A stretch of DNA of 35,655 bases, taken from positions 53,803 to 89,457 of the forward strand of contig NAOQ01000285.1 in NCBI GenBank assembly GCA_002751075.1, read 5' to 3'. The notes under the pieces were generated by a model, which did not search any database, was not told where the DNA came from, and worked only from the letters and a program-made list of their open reading frames with translations. Source of the stretch: Ichthyophonus hoferi. Taxonomy: Eukaryota; Opisthokonta; Ichthyosporea; Ichthyophonida; Ichthyophonidae. This document shows, piece by piece, positions 1-11,756 of this stretch (positions are counted from its first letter, which is position 1; each line of letters begins with the position of its first letter). Made by a program: the position numbers and the translations under genes.

Positions 1-66
<66 letters not shown>
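1..66. repeat. (TTA)n microsatellite
   Basis: An uninterrupted trinucleotide run opens the window and may continue beyond it. It lies in an intron of the partial POP1 gene. Bases 67-222 hold no recognisable exon. Confidence 0.95.
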
Positions 67-69
<3 letters not shown>

Positions 70-222
70 TGCTTAGTGATATATACCTGGTCATAATTAC
101 AAAGAGTTGTTGAATTATTTTAGATAACCAATCACGCATTTGATTTATACGAAAATGAGGTGATACCTACATACTATTAAGTATATGACAGGGCTCTCAT
201 CTAAATAAATAAATAATTACAG

Positions 223-2520
223 TAATGCGATTGGCTCAGCGGATCGATAAGATTATCACGTCATCGCCCCTTCGTAGCAATCCTATTTATCGTGGCCTGA
301 CAGAGTGAGTGTGACTCTGTTCTCTCTCCTTTCTGTCTCATTTCCACGGCATTGTAATACTATATAACCTACGTTAAAACTACTTATCAATTGATCTATT
401 AGCCGAGGTGCTATATTATATGCCATACATCACCAATCAGATTAGAGAGACTCGTACCATAATCTCCCCCATTGGGCAGTTATTACCTATTTACCTCACT
501 TAGTGTGGTTACCTCTTTAGCAAGGGTTGTTGGTTTATATTTTAGAACCAATATGTTATAATAGCTAGTATTTATACTCTAATATCAACCCACTATCACT
601 ACAATGAACCAATCGCCATACAATGTCCTGATACAGCTCCACCAATAGTAGTCATAAGGTTAGATAGTGAGCATTGGCTAATGAAAGGGAGGTCATAAGA
701 TGGCAGGTTTTCAATTAAGAATAATTATTAAATAAGGCTAGTTATTGGCTACTCATAGTATGTGATGATTATGATAGGGCGGGGAGGGTAGAAGCGTACT
801 ATGGTTATTATAGTTACGTACTTGTATGATCTTATACTACAATACTACACCCTTTACTGCATTTAAGTACATAGGTGCTATAGGGTTATAGGCCATACAT
901 ACATACATACATACATACATACATACATACAGCCAGCTAACTGTCTTACCTTGTTTTACACTACAATGAGTGCAGTAATGCCCTTGTCTGTGTGACTGTA
1001 CACATGGTTCACTCGGGCGTCCCTACCTTTAACGCTCACATCTGCCTCCCTACCGGTAAGTTCTGTTTACTTGATCAATTACCTATTCTATCTCATTCTG
1101 AAATCCAATTCATTTGCTACCTTCACCTCTGCTTAACTTTTTCATCTGTGTTATTTTTATCTGTTTTATTTTTATAAATCATTGCAATGTGTTTTACTTA
1201 CCTCCACATGGTAGTATGGTTATGTTGGAATGTATTACTATAGGGGTATATGTGTTTACTGTTTACAATTCATTAAGATAAATTATATAAATCTGTAAGA
1301 AATGTAAAGTTTTGTTTATAGTGGTTAAAACGTCATTATGCGTGTTTACTATTGGTTGTTTTTGTTCCTTTAATCCTTTCTGTAATATGCGTTGATTGTG
1401 GGTGTCAATTATAGATCGGTTTGTCAATGTCAATGTGATCGATCATGAAAATGCAGTTTACAAAAGACCTCTGAGTGCCACTAGAATTATCTTACCTTAT
1501 CCCATACCATATCATATATATCTTCCATATATGCAGTATTAATCACGCCCTCTAACACACCTTATTGGCAGACGAAGACTATCTCGAGTACTTGGCCAAT
1601 CGAAATGGTTACGATGGCTTTTTGGAACCCAAGCCCATCTTATGTAAGATACTCTGTGAGGTCATAGTATGATATTGTCTGTGATTGGATCACATGTTAT
1701 TAGATCCTGAGTATTTGGATGATCAATTGTCACAGTGACCAGTGTAGCAATCAATCCCTCTCCTAGTGATCTATACACCCTCTTTCTACTCTCTTCTCTC
1801 TCCTAATTGGTTTGTTACTCCAGCTCGTGGCGTCAAGCAGGAACCGGGACCAATGAAAACGAGCCCCAGTGAATCATTATCAGTCAATGAGAATACAGGT
1901 ATCATAAAGGTAATTGATTACTGATGGACAGTTGATATGGAGTTGTGTAATAGTAAATATAGTTGGATGGGCTGTGTACAAAGCTAGGCTCTCCTACCCC
2001 AATCTCTATGTATGTCTAGTCTGTCACTTTGCGGTGTGTGTAGATAGAGGGGATAGGGGGAAAGGAATAAGTATGATTGGTTTACCTCGGCATGGGGCCA
2101 TACAGTGTATGTATGAACTAACTTGATTGCATTCCAGCCCGCCTTTGACCAATCACTGGAGGCTAGTACTGTGGAGAGTACCCGACAGATTATGGGTCAT
2201 GTGACCACAGGCACCTTCTCACTGGCTCAGGCTAAGGGGGCTGCCATTGGTTGCTGCTCATTCTTAGCACTAGAACATTGGGCAAGAAATAGGTAAATTA
2301 CCTTCCATTACCTAATATAGTATATTATTACTTAATATAGTCAATTATTGTCACGTACGTCTATGTTATGCTGTGGTCACCTCCCCTACATATACTAATG
2401 ATGTGTAACCAATCAACCCACAGAGATCCTAGATGTCGTGGCTTTGTCCTAATTCGTAACGTGACTTCTATGCAATACCGCCCGGCAATCCTACAGATCG
2501 CTGATAGAGCCGTGCACTAG
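223..2520 (+). CDS. POP1: POP1, ribonuclease P/MRP protein subunit, C-terminal part (5' end outside window)
   Basis: POP1 is the large protein subunit of nuclear RNase P and RNase MRP, which mature tRNA 5' ends and pre-rRNA. Six exons are read: 223-304, 976-1055, 1572-1643, 1824-1909, 2138-2292 and 2424-2520. All have GT-AG borders and matching phases, and together give 189 residues ending at a TAG. Recognition rests on the C-terminal module. NALVCVTVHM followed by GVPTFNAHICLP matches the human [24 protein letters not shown] stretch. DEDYLEYLANRNGYDGFLEPK matches the following human segment with its 'GPQESK'. GHVTTGTFSLAQAKGAAIG and FVLIRNVTSMQYRPA match the family's terminal blocks. The segment at 1824-1909 is a variable polar linker. 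The first visible exon enters mid-codon, so upstream exons with the POP1 and most of the POPLD region lie left of the window. The 223-304 exon is accepted on splice and phase consistency, not on recognised similarity. It converges on the next gene. Confidence 0.88.
894..930. repeat. (ATAC)n microsatellite
   Basis: A tetranucleotide run of about nine units lies just upstream of the acceptor of the POP1 exon that starts at 976. The rest of that 671-bp intron (305-975) holds no coding sequence that I can see. Confidence 0.95.
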
Positions 2521-3712
2521 AACATCTCACTGGGCACTATACGTTATATACGTCATATACACGTCATATACGTGTCATAGATGGATGGCCTTCAGGGTGT
2601 ATATCCCTGCTCCCTCCCAGCCCCACTCTTTTCTCTTATACCTATATTTATCTGCGTAAACCTCTATACCTCCCACCTGCCAAAGGTACTACATGATGTC
2701 ATGGACTGTACCGTATATAGCAACAGGATCTTATATCCTTGTGACGACATGTTTTATTATTTGTGTCTTTATTAGTCACCTTCTTTAATATCAGATGTCA
2801 TTCTTAATTATTTTTTATACATTGTTACATAGACTTTAAAACGTGTTTTCTATTGGCTAAGGCTAAGGTATTTTAATGTGTGACAAAACGAATGAGTAAC
2901 CCCTCAGTGCTGCTATTAATAGCAACGAATGGACTATAGCTGCTTGAATGTACTTGACGTCATCTCTGTATGCCGTTTGACTTGTCTTAACCCATTGTAT
3001 ATGATATCACCAAATCATTTTTAAAGTTAAAATAAAGAGAGTTGGAAGTGGGGCTTATAATTAAGAGTACTCATATATGCTGAGAGATTTCATACATTGC
3101 ATATACTAGTATAGCAATGGTTGATTGTACATGGTATATCATAAGGGCCAAGCCAGTACGAGTATACTTTATATCTAGACTCAGACTACAGCTGATTCTA
3201 GTACCGTATAGTAATATACGTAGTAGTTAACCTCTTATCCTTTATATATAAGGATGGAATAATGGCACAGATTTATTGGCCGTTTGGTATAGTCTGAATA
3301 GTCAATTGGCTTATTCTTATATTTTCTACATATAGTATTTTATATATAGAATACTTCAGAACCCAGCATTAATTATTTAGATAATAATAACTATAGTTAC
3401 TTTGCCTAGGTTGTATATGTAGCTAGGTTTGACACCAATATACTACAGTGCACACTACATACATTTTACATATTATAATATAAAGATCTAACATGCATCA
3501 CAAAGGCAGACTTAGGATAGTACATTGAGGTGATGTCATATGGGAGCTACGTCATATATACGTCGTATCATACCATAGGAATACGTTCATCCGAGTCATT
3601 TGAAATTTTAAAAATAAAAGTATTAAATTTATTCAGGATGTATTTGTATGTGAAAATATACCTACGCTGTCTTTTAATTATAATAGGAAATGTGGACTGG
3701 CTCTAAAACTTG
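2521..3712. other. Convergent intergenic region between POP1 and the YchF gene
   Basis: This holds the two 3' untranslated regions. A plus-strand AATAAA at 3031-3036 is a possible POP1 polyadenylation signal, though it is about 510 bp past the stop. On the minus strand AATAAA at 3633-3628 lies about 80 nt past the YchF stop and is the better-placed signal. No further exon, RNA gene or repeat family was recognised. Short open frames here (for example 2581-2775) have no protein-like features. Confidence 0.6.
3628..3633 (-). terminator. Polyadenylation signal for the YchF-like gene
   Basis: A canonical AATAAA on the minus strand about 80 nt downstream of the stop codon. Position and motif fit a poly(A) signal; use in vivo is inferred. 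Confidence 0.55.
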
Positions 3713-6700
3713 TTATTGCCGCTGATTGCTGCAAAGAAATTCGATGACGTCACCAGGTTGAATGACGTAAGCCTTCCCTTCCGAACGGACAATACCCTGC
3801 ATTATTATTAGTCCAGAAGTTATTGTTTCATACATATTAGGGTATATATAAAACACACACGCCAATCAATAATGTCAAACGGTGTACGCTACAGCCAATA
3901 TAAGCAATAGCAATAGTAATAAGAATGATTGATTGATGGCAAATCATGAAACATAGATGGCTAGAGGTCTGCGCTATCGATCAATATAGACATGGCTCTA
4001 TGGACTATACATCGGACTAGATATATAGTTGCTTGTGCATAATCTACTTTTAAACAATCAGAAGATTGTTTAATCAGCACGAGACACTGTATATAATATA
4101 TAGTATATAGTGTATAAGATATAGTATATAGCATATAGTATATCGTGTATAGTATGTAGGGTATAGTATACAGTATATTAGTATATAGTATATGGTATAT
4201 AGTATATAGTATATAGTATATAGTATATAGTATATAGTGTACAAGGTTAGGGAATAACCTTTTGTTTTACGGCTGCTATACTGCCTGCCTGTTGCAAATC
4301 ACCTACTGAATATACTGAGGCACGGACAAAGTTCCTCTTGAGGTCACTGTGAATGACCCCTGCCTGGTATCCATACTGTATGAGTAGCTGCAGGGCCTAT
4401 GTGATTTATATATTTCTATATATCAGATGTATATGTATGTATATTAGTGTACAATCCGGGGTTGTAACAGGATTTCTGATTCTTGATGGAGAGGGAGGGA
4501 GAGGGAGTGGGGGAAAAGGCAGGAAGTTTTTATTTCAACCCAAACGATTAGTCTGCCCTGACAAGACATTTGTATTTTTATATTCTCTATTTACATGTTT
4601 TCTGTAGTGTTGGCTGACCTCCTACTCTATGGTCTGGGGTAGATTAATATAATCCAAGGTTGTATAACCGGATACACAATATAATCCAGGCTACTATACT
4701 TAGTGGACATTGCCATGGGCCTGGTACTCTCTTATACCCTCTAACCCCATTGATGTATATATGTGTATATATATGATAATGGCATCCTAATCTCATTGAT
4801 AGTCCTATTGAAGCATATGATAAAATAGGGAGATGTCATCCAATAACCATTTATAGGTATAGGAAGTATCATAACCAATCGCAATAGAATGGAAGGTGTG
4901 AAAGCCTTATATGGATTGTAGTCTATATAATTATATATATAGCTACCATCATATTGGCGGGTAAAGGAATCATACTGCATCTCCGGCCAGTGTTCCAGTT
5001 CTGATTGGCCAGGCTTTGATTTGAATATCTCCAACAGTGTAAAACGATTGGAGGCCTAACAGGTTATAGATAGCCTGGCTAATAGAGCCTATACCATAAC
5101 AAGGAAAGGAAGAGGGTCAAGGAATGAGGGAGGAATCTCACAGAAGGACTTCACCCATTTGTATTATTACTATTACTCTTATTATTATTGTTGTTGTTGT
5201 TTTTCCTATTATTGTTCTTATTAACCAAAAGAAAATAAACAAAAAGAATAGCCAAACAGTATTATAAATTATCAGAAATCTGATGAATTTTTCCCATATT
5301 GTTTTGTGTACTATATGTAATCATGTATATTATTTTAGTTTATTTTATTCAGCTTGATAAAAATCATTTTTACCTTATTTTATAGAGTTATATAGTCATA
5401 ACTAAGTATTACATGTATAATGTATATTTACCTGTAATAATGAAGCATTATATTATAGTACATACATATACTAATATTGTGTTACAGTTAAATGATGTTA
5501 CGTTGGATTATATTCTCAATCTTAACATAGCTAAATCATTACAATATTTTTCCATAAACTATCTAGTTTTATTATATGTTTTATTAACAAAAACCTATAA
5601 TGGTATTGGTAATTTTAGTATGATATTAAAAATAGTATATTGGAATTTTTGACAGCACAGAGTTGAAGAGCTCTCTCTAACCATTAATTAATAATGTTTT
5701 AAACAATAATTTTCGTTAATAACTCATTTGCTTCCTATATAGTATGATAGGTATGGCATATAGTGTAGAATACTAGGTATAGTATTGTTGGTATAGTATA
5801 GTATATAATTGTATATGGTTAAACAAATGATGCTATTAAGCTCCCTAATAAAAAGCTTTTAAATTACTGCAACGTCTATCAACAACCTATAAACAAAAGA
5901 TATAATTCAGAGGCACCCACATAATTTAAATATTCAATACTCATACGAATCCTGTAGTAAATGTTGTAAAAAGGTAAAGATAATATAAGAAGGGGAGATG
6001 TAAATAAATAGATAGGAAACAATTATGAAACACTGTAAAGCAGAACATAAATAAGCAAATACGATAGCCTAAACATAAGCATTACGCACATTAAGGTTAT
6101 AAATAATAGAGTGCATTAGCAGTGTATAAACAGAATGTATAGAACAATAACGGGTGAGACATTGAAATAATGGGTTGAGAAATACAATTACAAAGTACAT
6201 AGTAAGGTTGTAATCTACCACCAATCATACTAAGAGGGGTGCCCTACACGTAGCTCTGACGTCATCCTTTATTCCCAGGAGGGCCATCAATTCTTCCTTT
6301 TCAGTATCATCACCAATGGCCGTCAAATCCGCCTCTGAATTGTGGGTCTTGATTGGTTAATATACGCCAAGCACACTCGCATGTGTTTAATTGGATGGTG
6401 TTACATTTTAAATACTATTGATTGACATGTGCTTTTAATGTACCTGTAGATGCAGACACTAGACAGAGAGTTGCCCCCTGATTGGCTGCATGCAACTTGA
6501 GAGCATCAACCTGTGGGACCTTCAAGGTAATTGGTTTAACTACAGTTGTCTTTCATATCCTTGGACAGATCATATTAGTCATCTAATATTTTAAATAAAA
6601 GTATGCAATGATTGACGAAATTAATTATAAAGGAACTACTTCTATCTTTACAGGTTATGTTACTTAATTGTGATAAATATGGTGAAAAGAAAAGAAGGTA

Positions 6701-9700
6701 AGAAAAAAATTAATGACAACTAAAGAAAGAAGATCGTGAATGGGCCAATAAAATTCGAGCATTTCCGGGGATACAATAACTAGGAATGACATGTATCCAA
6801 TCAAAACATATCTACACTACCAGATCACCAGCAAGTAGTGACGCCACTTGTTCATCATCAACATTTGCTATATATAACATTGGCTTGGCTGTTAAGAGTC
6901 CAAAGGCCTGTTTCCAATAGATAGAATCAACCAATCATTTTTAAACAACAAATAATATATTATTGAATAATAATTCATTATCATCATCTAACTAGGCAAT
7001 AACAATAATGACTTATTAATTAGCATATCCAATATACAGGGCTCTACTCTCTATGCTCCCTCTACTAGACACCCCGTACGTTACCCATATAAACCTATCA
7101 AGCAACATAGACCCACCAGCCAATGCTCACTTTCTACTGGTTCCTTTTACTTATACTGTTATATTATTAACCTAACATAACATACATAGTACTATTAACT
7201 TACCTTACACACTTTATAGTCTACCCCTGGCTGCCCTACCTGCAACAGTTTACGGATTGGCAGATCTTGTTCAACTGTCTTATATACCAATAGGTTAGAA
7301 CTTATTTACTATTTGAAGTGCACTAACAATACAGTATATAATTTGATTTACATATTGCATATAATAGAATAGGACGTATTTATTACCAGAATTATATTGA
7401 CAATAAAATAGGCAATTTTATTATATTTATTATATTTTATTTACGACAGACAAAATAAAGGATACAGCTACAGGAAAAGGAAAAGCTAAAACTAATATAA
7501 TACAATACAATATAGTATAATATAATACAATACAATAAAATACAATACAATACAATATAATATAGTATAATATAATAAAATACAGTATAATATAATACAA
7601 TACAATGTAATATAATACAATACAACATAATATAATATAATATATTGCAACACAATACCATATAATGTAATACAATAACATAATGTATTACAGGCAAGCA
7701 ATAGACCAGATAAAGTAAGCAGGATAAGCAGGGAAAGGGTGGGAGATGCTAGCTACATACCTTTTTACAGGCCAGTAGAGTGGTCAAAGCCTGCAGTTCT
7801 TGGCTTGTCTTAGTCTGCTTCTTGCTGTTATAATATACTATTATTTATCATCAGGCTAACAATTGCAACTTAATAGTGGTAGACCATTTATACATCTTTC
7901 CTCTCATTGTCATATATAGTTCTAACCATTCCTTGTAATTACACATATAGTAATTATGTATGTATGTGGCACAAACACATATACAGTGGGACCATGGGCT
8001 CTCTATGATTATATTACGACATTTCCCTTCCTCCCTATCATGCATGACAACACTCACGTTAATCTACTCAGGGCCCTCTCTATAGTATCTGAATCCTTTA
8101 GCAGTAGTTCTGTATCTATTACCTCTGCATCCCGTCTACTATCAACAGTTCCATCTACATGACTGACATTGGCCGATTTAAAGCATCGAACCAAATGTAG
8201 TACGGCGTCTACCTGTATTGTTATTGGTTTGAAGGTTTTTAGGGGTTATTATGATTAGTTGATATAGACGTCCATTTGACTAAGGTCTTTAATATAAAAC
8301 ATAAAGGTGATTTGGTAGTGGTGGTAAACAAATAATATGTGAGCAGCCGTTATGATTGGACAACAAAATAGATAATATTGGGTAGATTAAATGATGTGCT
8401 AATATATATTACAATAACATGGTATAGATCCCCCTAGTATATACAAGAATACAATAGTACAGATAGCTAGAGAATGAGCTATAATAATCAAATATATGCA
8501 TTCTTACCCCACATTTACCAATGTGCCTACCCCTCATAGCCTCTCTGGTAGGCACCCTTATACACGACATGTAATATAGCAGTACACCAACAGTCACATG
8601 AACCTACCTCTCTGATATGTGATAGAAACTTGTTTCCAAGTCCTTTCCCTTCACTTGCACCCCTGTACCCCTTGGTCAATCATTAAATTTTAATAAGCTA
8701 ACATAAAACCATTATAAAATATTTTATAGCATTCTGTCATGAACTATGATAGAAATACACGGTTATAGTCTACATGTAGTTGTATAAAATTTAGTGTTTA
8801 ATATATTAATTTAGTAGTTAATTCATTTAATTACCATAGGAAACAAGCGTACTTGATATTTATTTAATATTAATATACCCTTTAAGATAAACTTTGGGAC
8901 CTTCCCCACATTGTAGCTTATCAAAATATTGTGGAATTTCCTGTCATTTTAAGAATGATTTTCATGGTGATCATACCAAACATAATGTACAGTTATCACT
9001 GTACAAGTACTCGCCAATAATTTCCACTCATTAAATGTAAAAGAAAATAATATTAATTGAGTGGCCCTTTTCCCTACTATATACAAATGAGTTAATAGAG
9101 TTGTCATGTATACTTCAGGTTAGATTAATCTAATTTAACTAGTAGTAGTATAACTAATAGACAAATACATAGATTGGATGTATACCATCTGATACAACAT
9201 ATATAAATGCATATAAAAACAAACAAATATCACTGCGATGTTGTTTTTCATAGAGGGATTTGTAGTGGCTTACTTAACTATCCCGGCAATATCCTAAGGG
9301 GATGCTCTAGTCAGACCTTACAATATCATATCATATATCATATACATGATATACTGTCAACCTGGGCTACACTACACCATGCATGTACACGTCAATCCAT
9401 GGCTCACTCTATATAATTCCAGGTGTACGTATAATTGAGTAATCTATTCATTTATAAACCTATATATTTCCAATAGCATTAACATATATTACTGTAAGGC
9501 ACCTACCTAGTTCCTTAATTGTGGTATAAAATAGAAAAATATTAGTTTCATAATTGTCATAACAACATAGTTTCATAGTCTTCCACATATGTACATCACG
9601 CTCTTTCCTATTATACTTAACTACAGCATACTGTATATATCCCTATCTTCCTATGATATTCATTAGAAAACTTAGTCCCATTTATATAAAAAATTACATA

Positions 9701-10830
9701 TAGGTTCAACCCCACTATCATTCTATTGGGCCGTTATAATTTCCAATTAGCCATTGGCCTTAAGGCACAGTATACAACACCATGAAAGTGTTGATGTGAC
9801 TGGAATCATCTTTTCCCTTCTTTTATCATAAATCTATTGCTTTCTGAAAATGATTTGTTTTCCCAGCTACAAGGACACAACTAAATGTCTATAGACTTTG
9901 AAATTAAATACTCATAACATGAGAGGTGTGAATATATGTAGGTCATATTATAGCCATGGTTTCTATAATAAAAATCTTGACGACTCGATTACTTAATAGA
10001 AGTTGATCTTTTAATACTTTGGTCATCCAATAACATGTTGACATTAAGTCAAAATAAGCTAGAGTAGACAGATAAAAAAATGAATTGAGGAAAATGAATG
10101 ATAAAAAGTCAAAATCCAAAAGATGTTCACATATTTCATGTTAAGTTAAAACATATTTAAGAAATAGAGAAGGTATCGTATGTTCAAGAAAACACATACC
10201 GTGATTTTGACATGTGCCGGTACTAGGTTGTCAGTGGAGATGTATTGTTTAATGAGGGCAAGATGCGGGTCATGCACTGCAAGGATGCCTATATTGGGCT
10301 GAACCAGTAAAGACAGTCAATTAAATTTACTTTATTATATTGCCTCGTAAATATTTGGATAAGACAAACTCTAAGAATAAACTTATCTTTGAATAATAAC
10401 AGGTGTATTGAGTTGTATTTCATTATGACATATATTACATTTCGATTTTTAATTACTGTGCGCTTTGTTGGGTATTAAATAGCGTGGACATAATAACCAA
10501 CGAGTGCATTATCATAATCTTAAATTGACTTCAGGTCAACTCTCGGTTAAGGTATAGTTTACATAGTAGTCGTAATATGGAATATTCTCATACTGAATAA
10601 CGAATATTTGCAATGCGTTCTAATCCTTAATAAATTTATAAAAATAATATATATGACATCATTAGGAAGGTTTGCACTTCTAGTAATTTACTCTATGATG
10701 CAATATCGGTGCGTTGTGTGTTTCGTACCTCAATAGTGCAGAATGGAAAATTACTAGCCTCTGCCCCTCCATTTGTCAAAGCATTAAAAAATGTACTCTT
10801 ACCTACGTTGGGAAGACCCACAATACCAGC
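3713..10830 (-). CDS. Bacterial-type YchF/OLA1-like P-loop NTPase (first exon not identified)
   Basis: YchF/OLA1 proteins are Obg-related P-loop NTPases that bind ribosomes and often prefer ATP. Thirteen exons, in transcript order: 10830-10729, 10298-10200, 9293-9274, 8662-8608, 8212-8058, 7824-7761, 7278-7204, 6907-6821, 6519-6444, 6334-6248, 5088-4976, 4363-4259, 3796-3713. They join in phase into about 373 residues; E. coli YchF has 363. Visible parts are: Walker A/G1 [19 protein letters not shown]3 DIAG followed by [18 protein letters not shown]; the helical insert; the G4-position YIANVDDEQ; and a C-terminal TGS domain with [15 protein letters not shown] and [15 protein letters not shown]. 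The sequence follows bacterial YchF (KGASKGEGLGN) more than animal OLA1 (KGAHNGQGLGN), so an organellar, probably mitochondrial, paralogue is likely. That is inference. The initiator exon lies between 10831 and about 11700 and I could not place it. The 6248/5088 junction has one alternative. The last intron starts with an unusual GTTATT donor. Confidence 0.87.
4090..4241. repeat. Degenerate AGTATAT satellite in the YchF gene
   Basis: About 150 bp of imperfect 7-bp units (AGTATAT and variants), more regular towards the right end. It lies in the last YchF intron, starting about 17 bp after the donor in transcript direction. Confidence 0.9.
5150..6247. other. Largest central YchF intron, AT-rich
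   Basis: An intron of roughly 1.16 kb between the 6334-6248 and 5088-4976 exons. It contains short TTA/TTG runs near 5162-5200 and otherwise low-complexity AT-rich sequence. The plus-strand open frame at 5413-5652 is I/L/Y/N-rich and shows no sign of coding. Confidence 0.6.
7494..7680. repeat. Pentanucleotide array (ATACA/ATATA type) in a YchF intron
   Basis: About 185 bp of five-base units alternating between TACAA- and TATAA-like forms. In transcript direction it precedes the acceptor of the 7278-7204 exon. The five-base period leaves all minus-strand frames open, producing tyrosine/isoleucine/leucine-only reading frames that are not genes. Confidence 0.93.
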
Positions 10831-11756
10831 CTGTTAGGGTTAAGGTGATGAGAGTTGAAACCGGAAGTGTTACAACAGGACAGCTAGAAAATCATGGTAA
10901 ATGTATATGTGGGCGTGTATTTGAACTTTAAGAGAGTGTAGATACGTTCTATTGAAATCTACCTGAGTGACATTATACTAGGTAAGGAAGATATTGCTAT
11001 ACTAAGAAAATTTGGTATACCATTAATATTTTTCTAAGTTATTCCAATCCTTTTGCATTGTATTTTCAATTCTTTTCTTATCAAACATTACATTATTTTT
11101 TTATATTGAATTACATATATACTTGCCTCCAGAGAAGTGAAGGTGTATTTTATATTAGACGAATGAAATAATCTAGCTATACATCTGCTTTGTCTGCAAC
11201 GGTTGTTGCTGTTAAAAATTAACCTGAAAAGGAAGTGCATTTTACCTATATGCAACTGTTTCAACTTACATATTATAACACGATTGCCTCGTTATTTACC
11301 AGTAAACCATGTCAATCTACAGTGGTCAAGATCTCATACGGTGTGCCAATGAGCCACTAAAATAAAAATAATCTGTGATAGTTAAGGGCTCATGGATTAA
11401 ATTTATACCCAATAGTTATGGCCTTTATACATATTTAAAGTTGCATAATTGGTTAGTGAATTATAGCTTAAAAATAAAAATGTAAGTCTAACTAAAAACA
11501 ATTTTTTTTAAAAAAAAAACATTACCATAATAGGTAATAAACCGTTAGAATTGCCAGTCAAATTAACAACAAAGCTTATGTCGTAAGAGTTTTTGAATAC
11601 AGTAGATTGATTCACAGGGTTTATGGTTAACCATAATATTTATCTTTCAAAGCTGGACAGGATTTTGCATAAGTAGTCCTAATAACTACAAAAGCACAAC
11701 CGCAGTCTAATTTTTATCATAATTTTGCGCCCTGGGTTGACCAGAATTTCTATATA
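10831..11756. promoter_or_regulatory. Head-to-head region of the YchF gene and ALKBH6
   Basis: This 926-bp stretch must hold the YchF first exon(s), its promoter on the minus strand, and the ALKBH6 promoter on the plus strand. Two poly-T/poly-A blocks sit near 11500-11520. Several minus-strand ATGs open short frames: one near 11240 reads MHFLF before a GT, and one near 11741 reads MIKIRLRLCF. Neither joins in phase to the first recognised exon, so neither is claimed. Confidence 0.5.

Noticed and set aside
4364-4396. Upstream extension [11 protein letters not shown] before AGVIHSDL in a YchF exon
   Set aside because: Using the acceptor before GCAGGG at 4363 gives a direct in-phase match to the family. 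The extension would come from a weaker upstream acceptor and has no counterpart in YchF.
4741-5034. Minus-strand 97-residue frame beginning [16 protein letters not shown]
   Set aside because: The same bases in another frame read [24 protein letters not shown], which matches YchF and fits the splice phases. The longer frame is a shadow.
7430-7701. Three overlapping minus-strand frames of Tyr/Ile/Leu/Cys
   Set aside because: Products of the pentanucleotide array, open in every frame because of its period; intronic.
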